Origin: Knufia peltigerae
Taxonomy: Eukaryota; Ascomycota; Eurotiomycetes; Chaetothyriales; Trichomeriaceae
Direction: 5' to 3'
NCBI GenBank assembly: GCA_030247855.1
Contig: JAPDRN010000008.1
Coordinates: forward strand, 372,001-436,000
DNA: 64,000 nt
Both the position numbers and the translations under genes were made by a program. Of the stretch, positions 43,645 through 53,271 are shown piece by piece. Each line of letters begins with the position of its first letter. The first letter of the stretch is position 1. The notes beneath the pieces are model-generated. The model had not been told where the DNA came from. It was given only the letters and a program-made list of their open reading frames with translations, and searched no databases.

Positions 43645-45133
43645 TCAGAGTAGAGTGTCATCCCTCAGCGAAAAAACGGCCTTCAAGACGTCCGCGGTCT
43701 TGGCCCGGATGGCGTCGTGGAACATGACGTTGGTGAGGTGCATGTGGTAATTGTCGACCAGGCCGGCCGTCTCGAGGGAAAAGTTCAGGTCGACGTACAT
43801 GTCGTCGGCGAAGACGGCGGCGTAGACCGGGACGGTGTTTCGTCGTAGCCGGTCCAGGTCGTACAGTGCCGGCCAGTCACTGTCCGATTCCAACAACTCG
43901 GCGGTCTCGGCCACCCTCCTCAGGTCTGCGTTGTCGGAAAAGACGGATCGAAAGACCATTTCCCCGGTAAGGTAGACTTGTTGGTTTTGAGTGTTCTCTG
44001 AATACTTGAACATGCTGCCAAACTCCTCCTCGCCTCGGACGCGGTCAAATGCCCAATCCGGTGCCTGACCCTGTGCGTACAGGGCCCCGTGTAGTAGGGC
44101 GTAGATGGGGTGGTTGTCGAACGAAGGCCAGTTTTCGAATTGAGTGAGCGTTGGCCGCGTGAGGAACCCAAAGAGTTCAAGGTCGTTGACGGCTCGCAGT
44201 ACCGCGGCGTGTATCATGTCGAACCCACCGTGGAAACCCAGGTAGATGCCCAGTTCGAGAAAGCGGGCAGGGGTCAGCGCGACGCCCGAGGGCAACATGG
44301 GTTTTGTCTGTGCTATATGTCGAGCCACGTTCTTGACGTTGACCTTGTCTTCGGGAAACTTGGCAAAGAACGCGTCGTTCCTCTCACGAACCTTGCGGAA
44401 CAGTCGTCGCACTGGTTCGTCGGGTGAGTGCGCCGTGACGGGAGGTGTGCCTCCCAGCGGGAAAGCCTCACGCAGCCCTTCAGGGTAGAAGCTCAGGTAT
44501 GTGAAGCAAACGTAGCCGCCGTAGCTCTGGCCCATGATGGTCCATCTTTTGCGGTCGTCGTCGGGGTAGCCGTCCGTCAAGCACTTACGGATGGCCTCGA
44601 GATCCCTGACGGCGTTGTCTGCACGGAAAAACTTGAGGTATCGGGCTTGAGCTTTGGAGTCCCCCTTGAGCTTAAGGGTGTCGGCCGTGACGGGGGTCGA
44701 AAGACCCATGCCTCGGTGGTCGAACGAGAGGAACTGCGTACGTCCGAGTAATTTTGTGTCAGAACGAAAAAACAAGGACACCACCCGGCTCACTACCCTA
44801 CCAGTACTCGGCTTCTTTTTCACTTACTTTGTAACCCCTGTCCAAAACTTCATTGGTGAGCCCCGGTTGATCCTGTGGAGGGCGACCGGGAAATCCAGGA
44901 CCTCCGGTGATGTAGACGAACCAAGGGAGGTACTCTTTCTCCTTGGGAGGGACCACGGCGCTTTGCCACCGTTCACCACCACGACAAAACAGCCGGATCT
45001 GTTCGCCGTCGGGGTCGGCGTGGTCGAGCGGCACGTTGAAAAAGTATTCGGTGATGAGAAGTTGTCCGGGCACGCGATACGCCCGGGAAGAGAGCAGTTT
45101 GGCTGGACGCAATTGGACCTTTGAGGGGGCCAT
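43645..45133 (-). CDS. Proline iminopeptidase-like alpha/beta hydrolase (peptidase S33)
   Basis: Two exons, 44828-45133 and 43645-44733, with a 94-bp intron; 464 residues. The splice gives GYKFLSFDHRGMGLS, the strand and oxyanion-side motif DHRGxGxS of S33 peptidases. ITGGPGFPG corresponds to the HGGPG oxyanion motif with the His replaced by Thr. The nucleophile elbow is MGQSYGG with Ser172. FADDMYVD and MFHDAIR near the C-terminus supply plausible Asp and His of the triad. No signal peptide is visible, so it is likely cytosolic. The family removes N-terminal proline from peptides, though many members act on other amides or esters. It shares a 356-bp divergent promoter region with the MFS gene at 45490. 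Confidence 0.9.
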
Positions 45134-45489
45134 GCTTTTGTTTTTGTCCGATGAGAATGCTCAGTCGAGTATCAATCGAAGGAGAAGAAGCACTCGGAGA
45201 ACAAAATCTGAAGACAAGACTGAAAAAGTGTTCACTCCGTGTTGTGTGAATGATCTTTGTTTAGATGTAGTGTGTCCTCCATAAGGTAAAGTACGGTGTA
45301 TGTACGCCCTACTCGGTACTTCATTATTCCGGCTATATCAGGGCGAAACTGAGGTTACATATACAACACATACAATGACACCTCGTCCTCTGACTGGGCC
45401 CACGCCCCAACAGTCTCTACATACATACACAGGTCTGTCTGTATGTTCACTTACCGTACCATGCCCGTTTCGTCCTTGGAAAAGTCATC
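45134..45489. promoter_or_regulatory. Divergent promoter region, S33 hydrolase and MFS transporter
   Basis: 356 bp separate the two start codons of oppositely transcribed genes, so the region must hold both promoters. No specific site was identified. Confidence 0.6.
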
Positions 45490-47443
45490 ATGGAGAACAA
45501 CGGCGGCACTACCGCGATCTCACCAACGATGGAGCTTCGGCCGGTAGTGGTCGAACAACACCAAATGAACGATGATCCATCGGCGTCGACGGCGGTTGAA
45601 AGAACAGAACGAGTCGATAACACACTGCCACCGCCAATCCAGCCTCAGGAATACCCTACAGGCTTTCACTTCATCTTACTCACCATTGGCTTGATCTTGA
45701 GTATTTTCCTAGCGGCACTCGATCAATCCATCATTTCAACTGCAATACCACGAATCACTGATCACTTTGGCACGGTCAAGGACGTGGGTTGGTATGGAAG
45801 TGCTTACAGTATCACGAATGCTGCCTTCCAGTCGACTTGGGGAAAAGCGGTGAGATGACACTTTCCCTTCGCTTCCTCTCTCTCCTTCTTTATACCACAC
45901 ACCAACACGTACGGTACCATGTGATCTGATCTGGGATAAAAACAGTATAAACATTTCCCGCTGAAGCCAACCTTTCTCCTGACAATCGGCGTTTTCGAGT
46001 TGGGCAATGTCATCAGCGCATCGGCACGTTCTAGCTCGATGTTGATCGTGGGTAGGATCATCGCAGGTACAGGTGGCGGGGGTGTCATGACCGGGTCCTT
46101 CATCATCATCGCACTCAGTACGAAACCAGAGTATCGTGCGGCTTACATGGCTGTGCTGGGCGTCACTTTCGGTTGTGCGAGCGTCGTGGGGCCATTGCTC
46201 GGTGGTGTCCTTACGGATGGACTGGGCTGGACCTGGTGTTTTTGGTGAGAAGACTTCCCAGAAGCAGGCTCGCGTGTGAACATGGCTTATGATTCTCTCA
46301 TGTAGGATCAGTCTGCCCATCGGCTTTTTGGCGGCTGCAATCATGTCGGTCTTTCTGAAGGTTCCTGCCGTCGCAGCGCCCATGAGAACAAATCTAAAGG
46401 AAAAGATTGTGTCCCTCGACCTGGCCGGGGCGTGTCTTATTTGTGGTATGTTTTCCCCCTCTTCCTGAGTTCCCTTGAGTTCCATGACCGTGATCAAGGC
46501 TCACCAAGGACTGATTCATCTTGATCCTTGGACAGGGGCGATGACCTGTTTTGTCGTCGCTACACAGCAAGCTGGTATATCGGTGTCGTGGCGCAGTTGG
46601 CAAGTCATTACCAGCCTCACCAGCGCTGCTGTGCTATTGACCACATTCCTCGGGAACGAATGGTACATGGGATCCCGGGCCATGATCCAGACGCACCTCC
46701 TCAAAAGACGTACGGTGTTGTTGAACTGCGTCTACGCCTTCTTTCTCGCGGGGCTGTATTTCCCCCTCTCCTACGCCCTCCCGATCCAGTTCCAGTCCGT
46801 CGGCAACGCCTCGGCCGCGCAGAGTGGCGTCCGACTGATCCCTCTGATGCTCGGCGTCTCCGTATTCACCATGGTGGCCAACGGCGTCCTCACCTTCTGG
46901 CGACGGTACACTCCGTTTCTTCTTGTCGGGGCCGTCGCGGGGACATTGGGTATCGGCCTGGTGCACACCCTCGACGCGGACGCCGGCAACGCGTTCTGGG
47001 TCGGTTACGAGATCATCATCGCCCTGGGCGTCGGCTTGGCTCTGCAGGTGCCCATGATCGCCAACCAGGCCGCCGTGGGTTTCGAGGACATGGCGGTCGT
47101 GACGTCGCTCACGCTGTTTTGCGAGAATGTCGGGACCGCACTGTTCATCGCGTCGACCGAGGCCGCATTCACGAACGGCCTCGTCTCAGCTTTGGCGAGG
47201 AATGCGCCCGCCGTGCGTCCCGAGATTGTGGTCCATGCCGGCGCCACGGAGATCAGGCACGTCTTTGGTCAACAACAGCAGGTGCTTCCTGGCATACTGT
47301 TGTCGTACTTGCAGGGGTGTAAGACGAGTCATTTCGTGCCGATTGCGTGCGGGAGTTCGGCGGTGTTGGTCTCCATGATCCAGGGGGTGCCGGGTGTGGT
47401 CAAGGAGTGGAATGTGCGAACATCGAGACCACATGTGCCTTGA
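45490..47443 (+). CDS. MFS drug transporter, DHA2 (Azr1-like) family
   Basis: Four exons: 45490-45849, 45946-46244, 46306-46445, 46536-47443; introns of 96, 61 and 90 bp; 568 residues. The first TM is followed by LAALDQSIISTAIPRITDHF, the DHA2 motif D1 (LDxTIxxTAxP). DVGWYGSAYSITNAAFQ and IVGRIIAGTGGGGVMTG match the TM2 and TM4 motifs, and ASVVGPLLGGVLTDGLGW is antiporter motif C. About 12-14 helices are visible. The exporter probably sits in the plasma membrane and exports toxic compounds. An ATG in intron 3 starts a frame that continues into exon 4, but the spliced form restores the helix after LAGACLICG. It is not closely similar to the other MFS gene at 16.2 kb. Confidence 0.9.
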
Positions 47444-48294
47444 TCTTGGTTGTGGAAGATACCCAAAGGGGGTGATTCGTTTCAACATGATGGCTGCTGA
47501 TCATTCAACATCAGGGAGCTGGTTGGCCAACTTGCCATAAGTGAGACAGTATCTAAAGTCTGCATGAACTCCTTTTGTGCGTTAGAGGAAACGTACTCAA
47601 TGACCATGATTCATTAAGGCAGTGCTTCATTAGTCGTCAACTCATCATCACCGTGGGTGCTAGTGTAAAGACTCCCTCGAAAACAAAAAGGAACAAAGCC
47701 CAATCACACAAAGACTTGCCTCCAAAGTACAGGTACGATGGTGACTTTCAAGTCCACACGAGGACTTTCGCCCTTTCTTAGATTTCCGTCCGAAAATTCC
47801 TGATATCCATTCATCCTAATCATGGTCCCATTCCTTGATTCCTGCGAGGCATCCCCTTTCTTGTCCCTGCTCAAAGCCCGAGATGGCTGTCCTTTCCCAT
47901 TTCCCATTCCTGCATCGAATCATACCCATGAACTTTTTCCCCATTCTTTTCCTGCCATAGTGCCCGATTGGCTTTGCTTTCCCTGGAATTCTCAACTCGT
48001 GTGTGTTCCGTCCTGACCATTGAAAAACAAGTCTTTGCTGGACCCAAATGCCCGTCATGATGACCAAAAAACCAAGTCATAACAAAAACGTTTGGTTGCT
48101 GAAATCGCTATCCTACCACCCAGCACCAGAAAAGTCATTGGAATCGGAGATTCATGATCGTTGTGACGCGTTATTCGTAACTTCGTACAAAAAGCTGCAA
48201 AAGAAATCAAGCCCGTGTCGCAAAAATAAAACAAAGTGTGAGAGAGGGTAATCATCGTCAAGTGCATGTGTGGTGCACGCATCACGTATCGCAC
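47444..48294. other. Convergent intergenic region
   Basis: 851 bp between two 3' ends. No gene or repeat recognised; the short frames here have no signature. Confidence 0.6.
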
Positions 48295-50886
48295 TCAGTG
48301 ATACAATTGGTACTTTGCGTACGCGATGCCGGCGTACAACATGAACGCAGCAGTGACTGGAGATTCAAGGCCAACCACGAGAGAAGCCACGGTGGTGAAC
48401 GCGAGTGTGGCGCAACTGTGTCGAGTAATTGACACGGCAGTGATGTTGGAGGACTGCACCTTGTCTGCTTTCGAGAGGACATCGGTCACGTCGACATTCT
48501 CCTGCTGCAGCAAAGAAGTCTCGAGACCATCACCAACAGTTTGCTCAGTGGTGGCATCATGTTTGTGGTTCCCACCATTAGCAACAACAGATGATTGAAT
48601 CTCGACATCGGCGACTTCAGTCTCCTCAAGGACATTCTCAGTGATGATCTCAATCACGTCAACTGTGGACTCCTTGGGAATATCATCTTCAACAGTAGTG
48701 ACCTTTTCGATTCTCTCACTGCTCGATGATGGAGAGTTTGGAACAGACGCTGCCTCTACCTGAAGTGAGACCGTGCTTGGTTCATCTTCAAAGACGTCCT
48801 CCTCCTTAGGATCAAGATGAGCGGTGGACACAGCCAGAGTGTCTTCGACTTTGACAGTTTTGGGAGACTGATCGTCCCACAAGGTCGAATCAGCAGAAGC
48901 GGCCGGAGAATTTGGAGTATCTTCAAGACCAAGACCATGATCCACAATGGAGACCGTATCTCCCTCGGGCGGTGCTTGATCCCCGGTATGAGGAAAGACG
49001 TGGCGCAAAGTGTATTCCTCGGTGGTAGAGGTGAAAGGTGACTGACATGTGACGGTAGTTGCGAGTTTCGAGGGAGGATTCACCTCCTCGACTTCCTCAA
49101 TCGGAGACTCCTCTTCGGTTATGATGATCAGACTATCATCACCATCAGAAACAGAGAAATCATCGTCATTGGCATCAATAGGACCACCCAAGGTATCGTC
49201 TGAGACAGGGCTTGGGGGCATAAAGACCCGTGTAGCCATGAGGAGAGTCTCTTCTGCTTCGACACCATGATCTTCGGCTTTTGTAGAAGTGGCAACGAGA
49301 GGGATTTCATCTTCCGCGACGTTATCGAGATCGTTCTCGTCGAGCATGCCGTGCTCATTCAATTCTTTGGCGAGGCTTTCTCCAGCGTCAGAGGGGTCGA
49401 AAAGGCAATCCAGACCAGATGCGTCTCCGGCTTCCTGGAATCCGCAACCACTCTGTTCAGGTGATTTTGCCAAAAGAGAGTCTTCATACTCCACAACCTG
49501 ATCGTCTTCTGCAATGACATTACCAGTACCAGCGGCAGCGCTGGCAGTAGGAGTGCTGTCTGTCGCCGCGATGGTCGCTTGTGGTGGAGTCGCGAGATTT
49601 GCTTCAGTATCACAGTAGTCTTCGACAGATGACTGGCTTGTGTGTACATATTCAGTTGCAAATCCAATTGAAGTGGCCACAGCAAGGTCCTGTGCAGCTT
49701 CATTTGCGTCCAAGATGTCCTTGTGAGAACTCATGGTAGAGATGTCTGAAACAGTGGAAGACTCATGATTGGAAGTAGTTTGCTCGGTTGAGTTACAGAC
49801 TAGCGAATGATCGGGAGTATTGGCGGCTGAATCAGTAGCAGCTTCGTACAGTTCTATCGTGGCAAGATATCCCTCGTCACCATTTGGTACAGGATGTTGA
49901 GACCAAACAAAGACATGACCAAGGGTGTATTTCTCGTTCACAGAAACATTGTCACATGCTTCATGACTGCTGTCTGGCAACACAGTTTGATCGTTAACCA
50001 AAACGTCCTCATCACCATTGGGGACAGGATGTTGAGACCAAACAAAGACATGACCAAGAGTGTATTCCTGGTTCAGAGATATATTGCCACATGCTTCATG
50101 GGTGTTCTCTGGCACTGCATTGTGTCCACAGGCATCAGTTGCTTGTGCTTCGATAGTAGCGACTGTAGCAGTTTGAGCTTCAAAGGGAATTGGAGTGGTT
50201 TTCTGGTCGTTGCTCTTACTGGGCGAATTCTGGTCGGCACCGAATTTAAAGCATGTTGACAGATTGCCGCCCACGGGAGCAAATTCGAATTTGCCAGCAT
50301 AAGGAGTGTCTCTGGTGACCATTGGTTGCACTTGATCCAAATAGCTAGGCTGTCGCTTTGTATTTCGCATGGGAATGATTGGGCGGAAATCGGGTGTACC
50401 CTGCTCATTGTCCGAAGTCTCGTGATTGTCTTGGTGATCGCCTGGACTGGTGGCTTTGTGCTCTAATGTTTCAGGTGTGACAATGGATGCTCCATTGACT
50501 CTTGTTGGAGTATGTGCTTCAAACTGTCGGTGCTCTTCAGAACTCTCAGTGATGTCGGTCATAGGACTGAGACTGAAGTCGAAGGACTCTTTCTTGATGA
50601 AGAGCTCCGGGCGTTTGTGAGACAGTTGCTGCAAAGATTTGATCGTCGTGCGAAACTTCTGAACTTTCCGGCGTGCTTCTTGAACCTTGGAACGCTCATA
50701 GACCTTTTCAATTTCTTTGAGGTATTTCAGAAGGTTTTGCACATTCAGATCAAATGGTCTCATGCCACTGGTCACCTTCTCTGGCATGGTAGGCAGCTTG
50801 GAGGAGGTCTTTGGAAGGCTCGCTACGAGCTCGCCAGCTCGAGTCCGAAAACCGTCAATGTAGGGGGAATCGGGTAGCTTGTCCAT
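48295..50886 (-). CDS. Acidic repeat-containing protein with C-terminal membrane anchor, function unknown
   Basis: Single exon, 863 residues from ATG 50886 in a good context (CACAATGG). The frame is open further upstream and includes an ATG that would add a hydrophobic segment, so a longer start is possible. I recognise no family. Residues about 45-105 are Lys/Arg-rich and helical, including LLKYLKEIEKVYERSKVQEA. The middle is long, acidic and Ser/Thr-rich. A 45-codon unit is duplicated (YTLGHVFVWSQHPVPNGDE twice), with a third, shorter relative, EYTLRHVFPHTGDQAPPEGD, further on. The last about 40 residues are hydrophobic up to a short polar end (KYQLYH), as in tail-anchored proteins facing the cytosol. 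It could tether or scaffold something at an organelle membrane; this is a guess from architecture. Confidence 0.75.
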   Translation of the reverse strand: MDKLPDSPYIDGFRTRAGELVASLPKTSSKLPTMPEKVTSGMRPFDLNVQNLLKYLKEIEKVYERSKVQEARRKVQKFRTTIKSLQQLSHKRPELFIKKESFDFSLSPMTDITESSEEHRQFEAHTPTRVNGASIVTPETLEHKATSPGDHQDNHETSDNEQGTPDFRPIIPMRNTKRQPSYLDQVQPMVTRDTPYAGKFEFAPVGGNLSTCFKFGADQNSPSKSNDQKTTPIPFEAQTATVATIEAQATDACGHNAVPENTHEACGNISLNQEYTLGHVFVWSQHPVPNGDEDVLVNDQTVLPDSSHEACDNVSVNEKYTLGHVFVWSQHPVPNGDEGYLATIELYEAATDSAANTPDHSLVCNSTEQTTSNHESSTVSDISTMSSHKDILDANEAAQDLAVATSIGFATEYVHTSQSSVEDYCDTEANLATPPQATIAATDSTPTASAAAGTGNVIAEDDQVVEYEDSLLAKSPEQSGCGFQEAGDASGLDCLFDPSDAGESLAKELNEHGMLDENDLDNVAEDEIPLVATSTKAEDHGVEAEETLLMATRVFMPPSPVSDDTLGGPIDANDDDFSVSDGDDSLIIITEEESPIEEVEEVNPPSKLATTVTCQSPFTSTTEEYTLRHVFPHTGDQAPPEGDTVSIVDHGLGLEDTPNSPAASADSTLWDDQSPKTVKVEDTLAVSTAHLDPKEEDVFEDEPSTVSLQVEAASVPNSPSSSSERIEKVTTVEDDIPKESTVDVIEIITENVLEETEVADVEIQSSVVANGGNHKHDATTEQTVGDGLETSLLQQENVDVTDVLSKADKVQSSNITAVSITRHSCATLAFTTVASLVVGLESPVTAAFMLYAGIAYAKYQLYH
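49871..50115 (-). repeat. Direct duplication of a 45-codon unit within a CDS
   Basis: Two copies offset by 135 bp (for example 49881 aligns with 50016). Nucleotide identity is high over about 110 bp, especially in the VFVWSQHPVPNGDE-coding part, which suggests a fairly recent duplication. Confidence 0.85.
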
Positions 50887-51601
50887 TGTGACGGGACAAG
50901 TCTGTGACGATTTGAGAGCAGCTAAGAAGCTGGAAATGATGTGGATAGAAAGCTTGAGGTGTTTGATGGCTGGTGCAGAGCGTATTGGGCTGTAGAGAGT
51001 GCGTGGGTAGGAGTGTGGTGATGGGACGAACAGAGGGATTGGAATGATCATGAGAAGATAAACATAAGGCCAAACCATTGCCTGTGGCGATAGCTTGGCC
51101 GTGAATATACATGTTGATGTAAATCGGCAGGCACCAATATGTGAAGCTGGTCTTCGTAAAAACGTAGCAACGACGCCTGGCAGCAGTGAATTCACGCGTA
51201 CTGCCTGCACGTGATGCCGGACACGAATTGAAGGATGTTGATGGCGAGTTCACCGGCTTTGAACTTCTGAGACGAGTAGTGAGTAGTATAACCGGTACAA
51301 TTGTAAGTAGCGCAGATTGGTCAGTGGTCAGTGAGCATACCTTCTGCGTCGTGAGACATGTAGACTGTAACTGAAGACTTCTTGACAACAAAGAAAGGCC
51401 CTAATGACCAGTTCCCCAGAATCGTAGCGACGCTCACGTAGAAACCACGCCTGTTGTTCTTATAAACAGGTTCAAACCGGATGGGGGGATGCATTCAACA
51501 TGATCAATGTTCAGGTAAAAAATTCTGGATTCAAGTGCTGCTCAGAGCACAAGGAAAGTTCTTTTTTGGTGGTTATGTACAACATCTTTCTCAAATAACA
51601 C
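50887..51601. other. Promoter of the repeat protein and 3' flank of ATP3
   Basis: 715 bp; no gene recognised. The repeat-protein frame stays open into this region as far as 51210, but only from a GTG. Confidence 0.5.
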
Positions 51602-52678
51602 CTACAAATCCTCCGATGCGGTGGCACCAGTGATGATTTCGACCAATTCTCCTGTGATGACAGCTTGTCGAGTTCTGTTGTACAAGATAGTGAACTTTCC
51701 GATCATGTCGCCAGCATTCTTCGAGGCATTCTAGGAGCAGGTCAGTAATATTCAGACATCAGAAACTGGAAAACTACTCACATCCATGGCATTCTGTCTA
51801 GCAGATTGTTCGCAAGCGTGTCCTTCAGCCAGAGCCCAGTACAGAGAGTTTGAAAGGGTGTATTCTCGGAGGTTCGCAAGAACTTCATCATCAATTTCGA
51901 ACGCAGCATAGTTGGGTGATTCCGTAATTGCTTCCTCCGAGTAGGCTTCGATGATCACGGGCTCGTAGGTCTGGGCGTTGACGAACTTGTTGTAGAGTAT
52001 TTTAATGCTGGCGTACTCCTCCGGAAGCATGACAAGCTGGTCGGCAATTGCTTGAGCGTCGGCAAAGGTTGGGACATTCCTTCCGATGCCAGCAAAACTC
52101 AAGACAATGTTTCGAGCATTCGATCGACCGAGTTGGGCCTTGGACTTTTCACCGATAACGGCAAGGTCCAGGTTGGGGTCGGCGTCGAGCATGCGGCGAG
52201 TGTAACGTGTCAGACCGGAATGAATACCACCGCAGAGACCCTTGTCGGAGCTTGCAACCACGAGCAGTGTTTTCTTTTCCTCCAATGGCTTCGTCTCGGC
52301 TTCTTCGAAAACCTTGTTAGAGGTCTGACCGTAGATTCGGGAGTCGCGCATAGCCTTCTGGGCACGAGTAAGCTTTGTTGAGGCCACAATTTTCATCGTC
52401 TTCGTGATTTTTTCGATGTTTTTGATGGACTTGAGACGGCCTGAAGCGAGGTCAGTGATATGGCGGGGCATTCCTTTCTCAATGATATACCTTCGATTTC
52501 TCGTAGGGTGGCGTAACCGGCAGCCTGGGGCACCGCCGTTCTGCAGATAGATTAGCATATCGTCCGTCCGAAACATGATGTCCAAGCTGTTAAGAACAGC
52601 CGGAGGGATGGGGAGAGCTTACCTGGCGAAGGCGGCATTGCCAGCGCTGAGGGCTGGTCTCACAGCTCGGGACAGCAT
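51602..52678 (-). CDS. ATP3: Mitochondrial F1Fo ATP synthase gamma subunit
   Basis: Four exons: 52623-52678, 52491-52540, 51782-52440, 51602-51730; introns of 82, 50 and 51 bp; 297 residues. The N-terminus MLSRAVRPALSAGNAAFAR is a basic, amphipathic mitochondrial targeting sequence. The mature part begins AGYATLREIEGRLKSIKNIE, the gamma-subunit N-terminal helix, and carries SSDKGLCGGIHSGLTRY. The C-terminal helix contains EQSARQNAMDNASKNAGDMI and TRQAVITGELVEIITGA, as in all gamma subunits. It forms the rotating central stalk that couples proton flow to ATP synthesis on the matrix side of the inner membrane. It shares a divergent promoter region with topoisomerase I. Confidence 0.97.
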
Positions 52679-53271
52679 CGTGAGTAGCTCGACTGACCAC
52701 GAAGCAGTAATGGAGCGATATCGAGAGAGTGTTGGTTGCAGGAGAGGAGAGTCGCGGTGCAGATGAGCTCCCTTGTGAACTGGGAATGAGGTTTCCGAAC
52801 GAGCTTTCCGCAGTTTGAGGGCCGTCACGTGGTAAGCCTAAACCCAATACGGGAGCAGCCTCATGCAGCAATAAGAAACCCCAAACAGAGAAAAGTGTCG
52901 TTTCTGTGGTGGGCCGTTCGCCGCAGTCAATCCCTTCAAAAGCCAGAGCACCAGCACCTCACGACGACTGGCGTCTTCTACTTCTTTCCGACCAAGCCAT
53001 TTTTCTTGTCTCTTTTGTTCTCTCTTCATTTCACTTTGTCGCTCACCTTCACCTCACTTCACAACCACCTTCAGAGCCTGAACGATCTCGTCTCCAAACC
53101 TCGAGTTCGCCTGTTTTCTCTCCACCACCTCCAACATTGCGGTCCGAGGCGCGTTTGGGAGGTCCTTTCAGTGTCTCTTTCTCTCGGCTTCACTACCACG
53201 AACCTGCGGCATTCGTCTCTTTTTGCAAATTTCTCGGGGCTCACATTGTTCGCCTTCCTATACGAGCACAA
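52679..53271. promoter_or_regulatory. Divergent promoter region, ATP3 and TOP1
   Basis: 593 bp between the two start codons of opposed housekeeping genes. The plus-strand side from about 52960 is rich in C and T, as in many fungal leaders. No single element could be assigned. Confidence 0.6.

Noticed and set aside
45736..46497. 253-codon minus-strand frame opposite the MFS gene
   Set aside because: It is antisense to a well-supported spliced transporter and has no family features.
50887..51210. N-terminal extension of the tail-anchored repeat protein
   Set aside because: The extension opens at a GTG. An internal ATG would add a hydrophobic segment, but the ATG at 50886 has the better context; not fully excluded.
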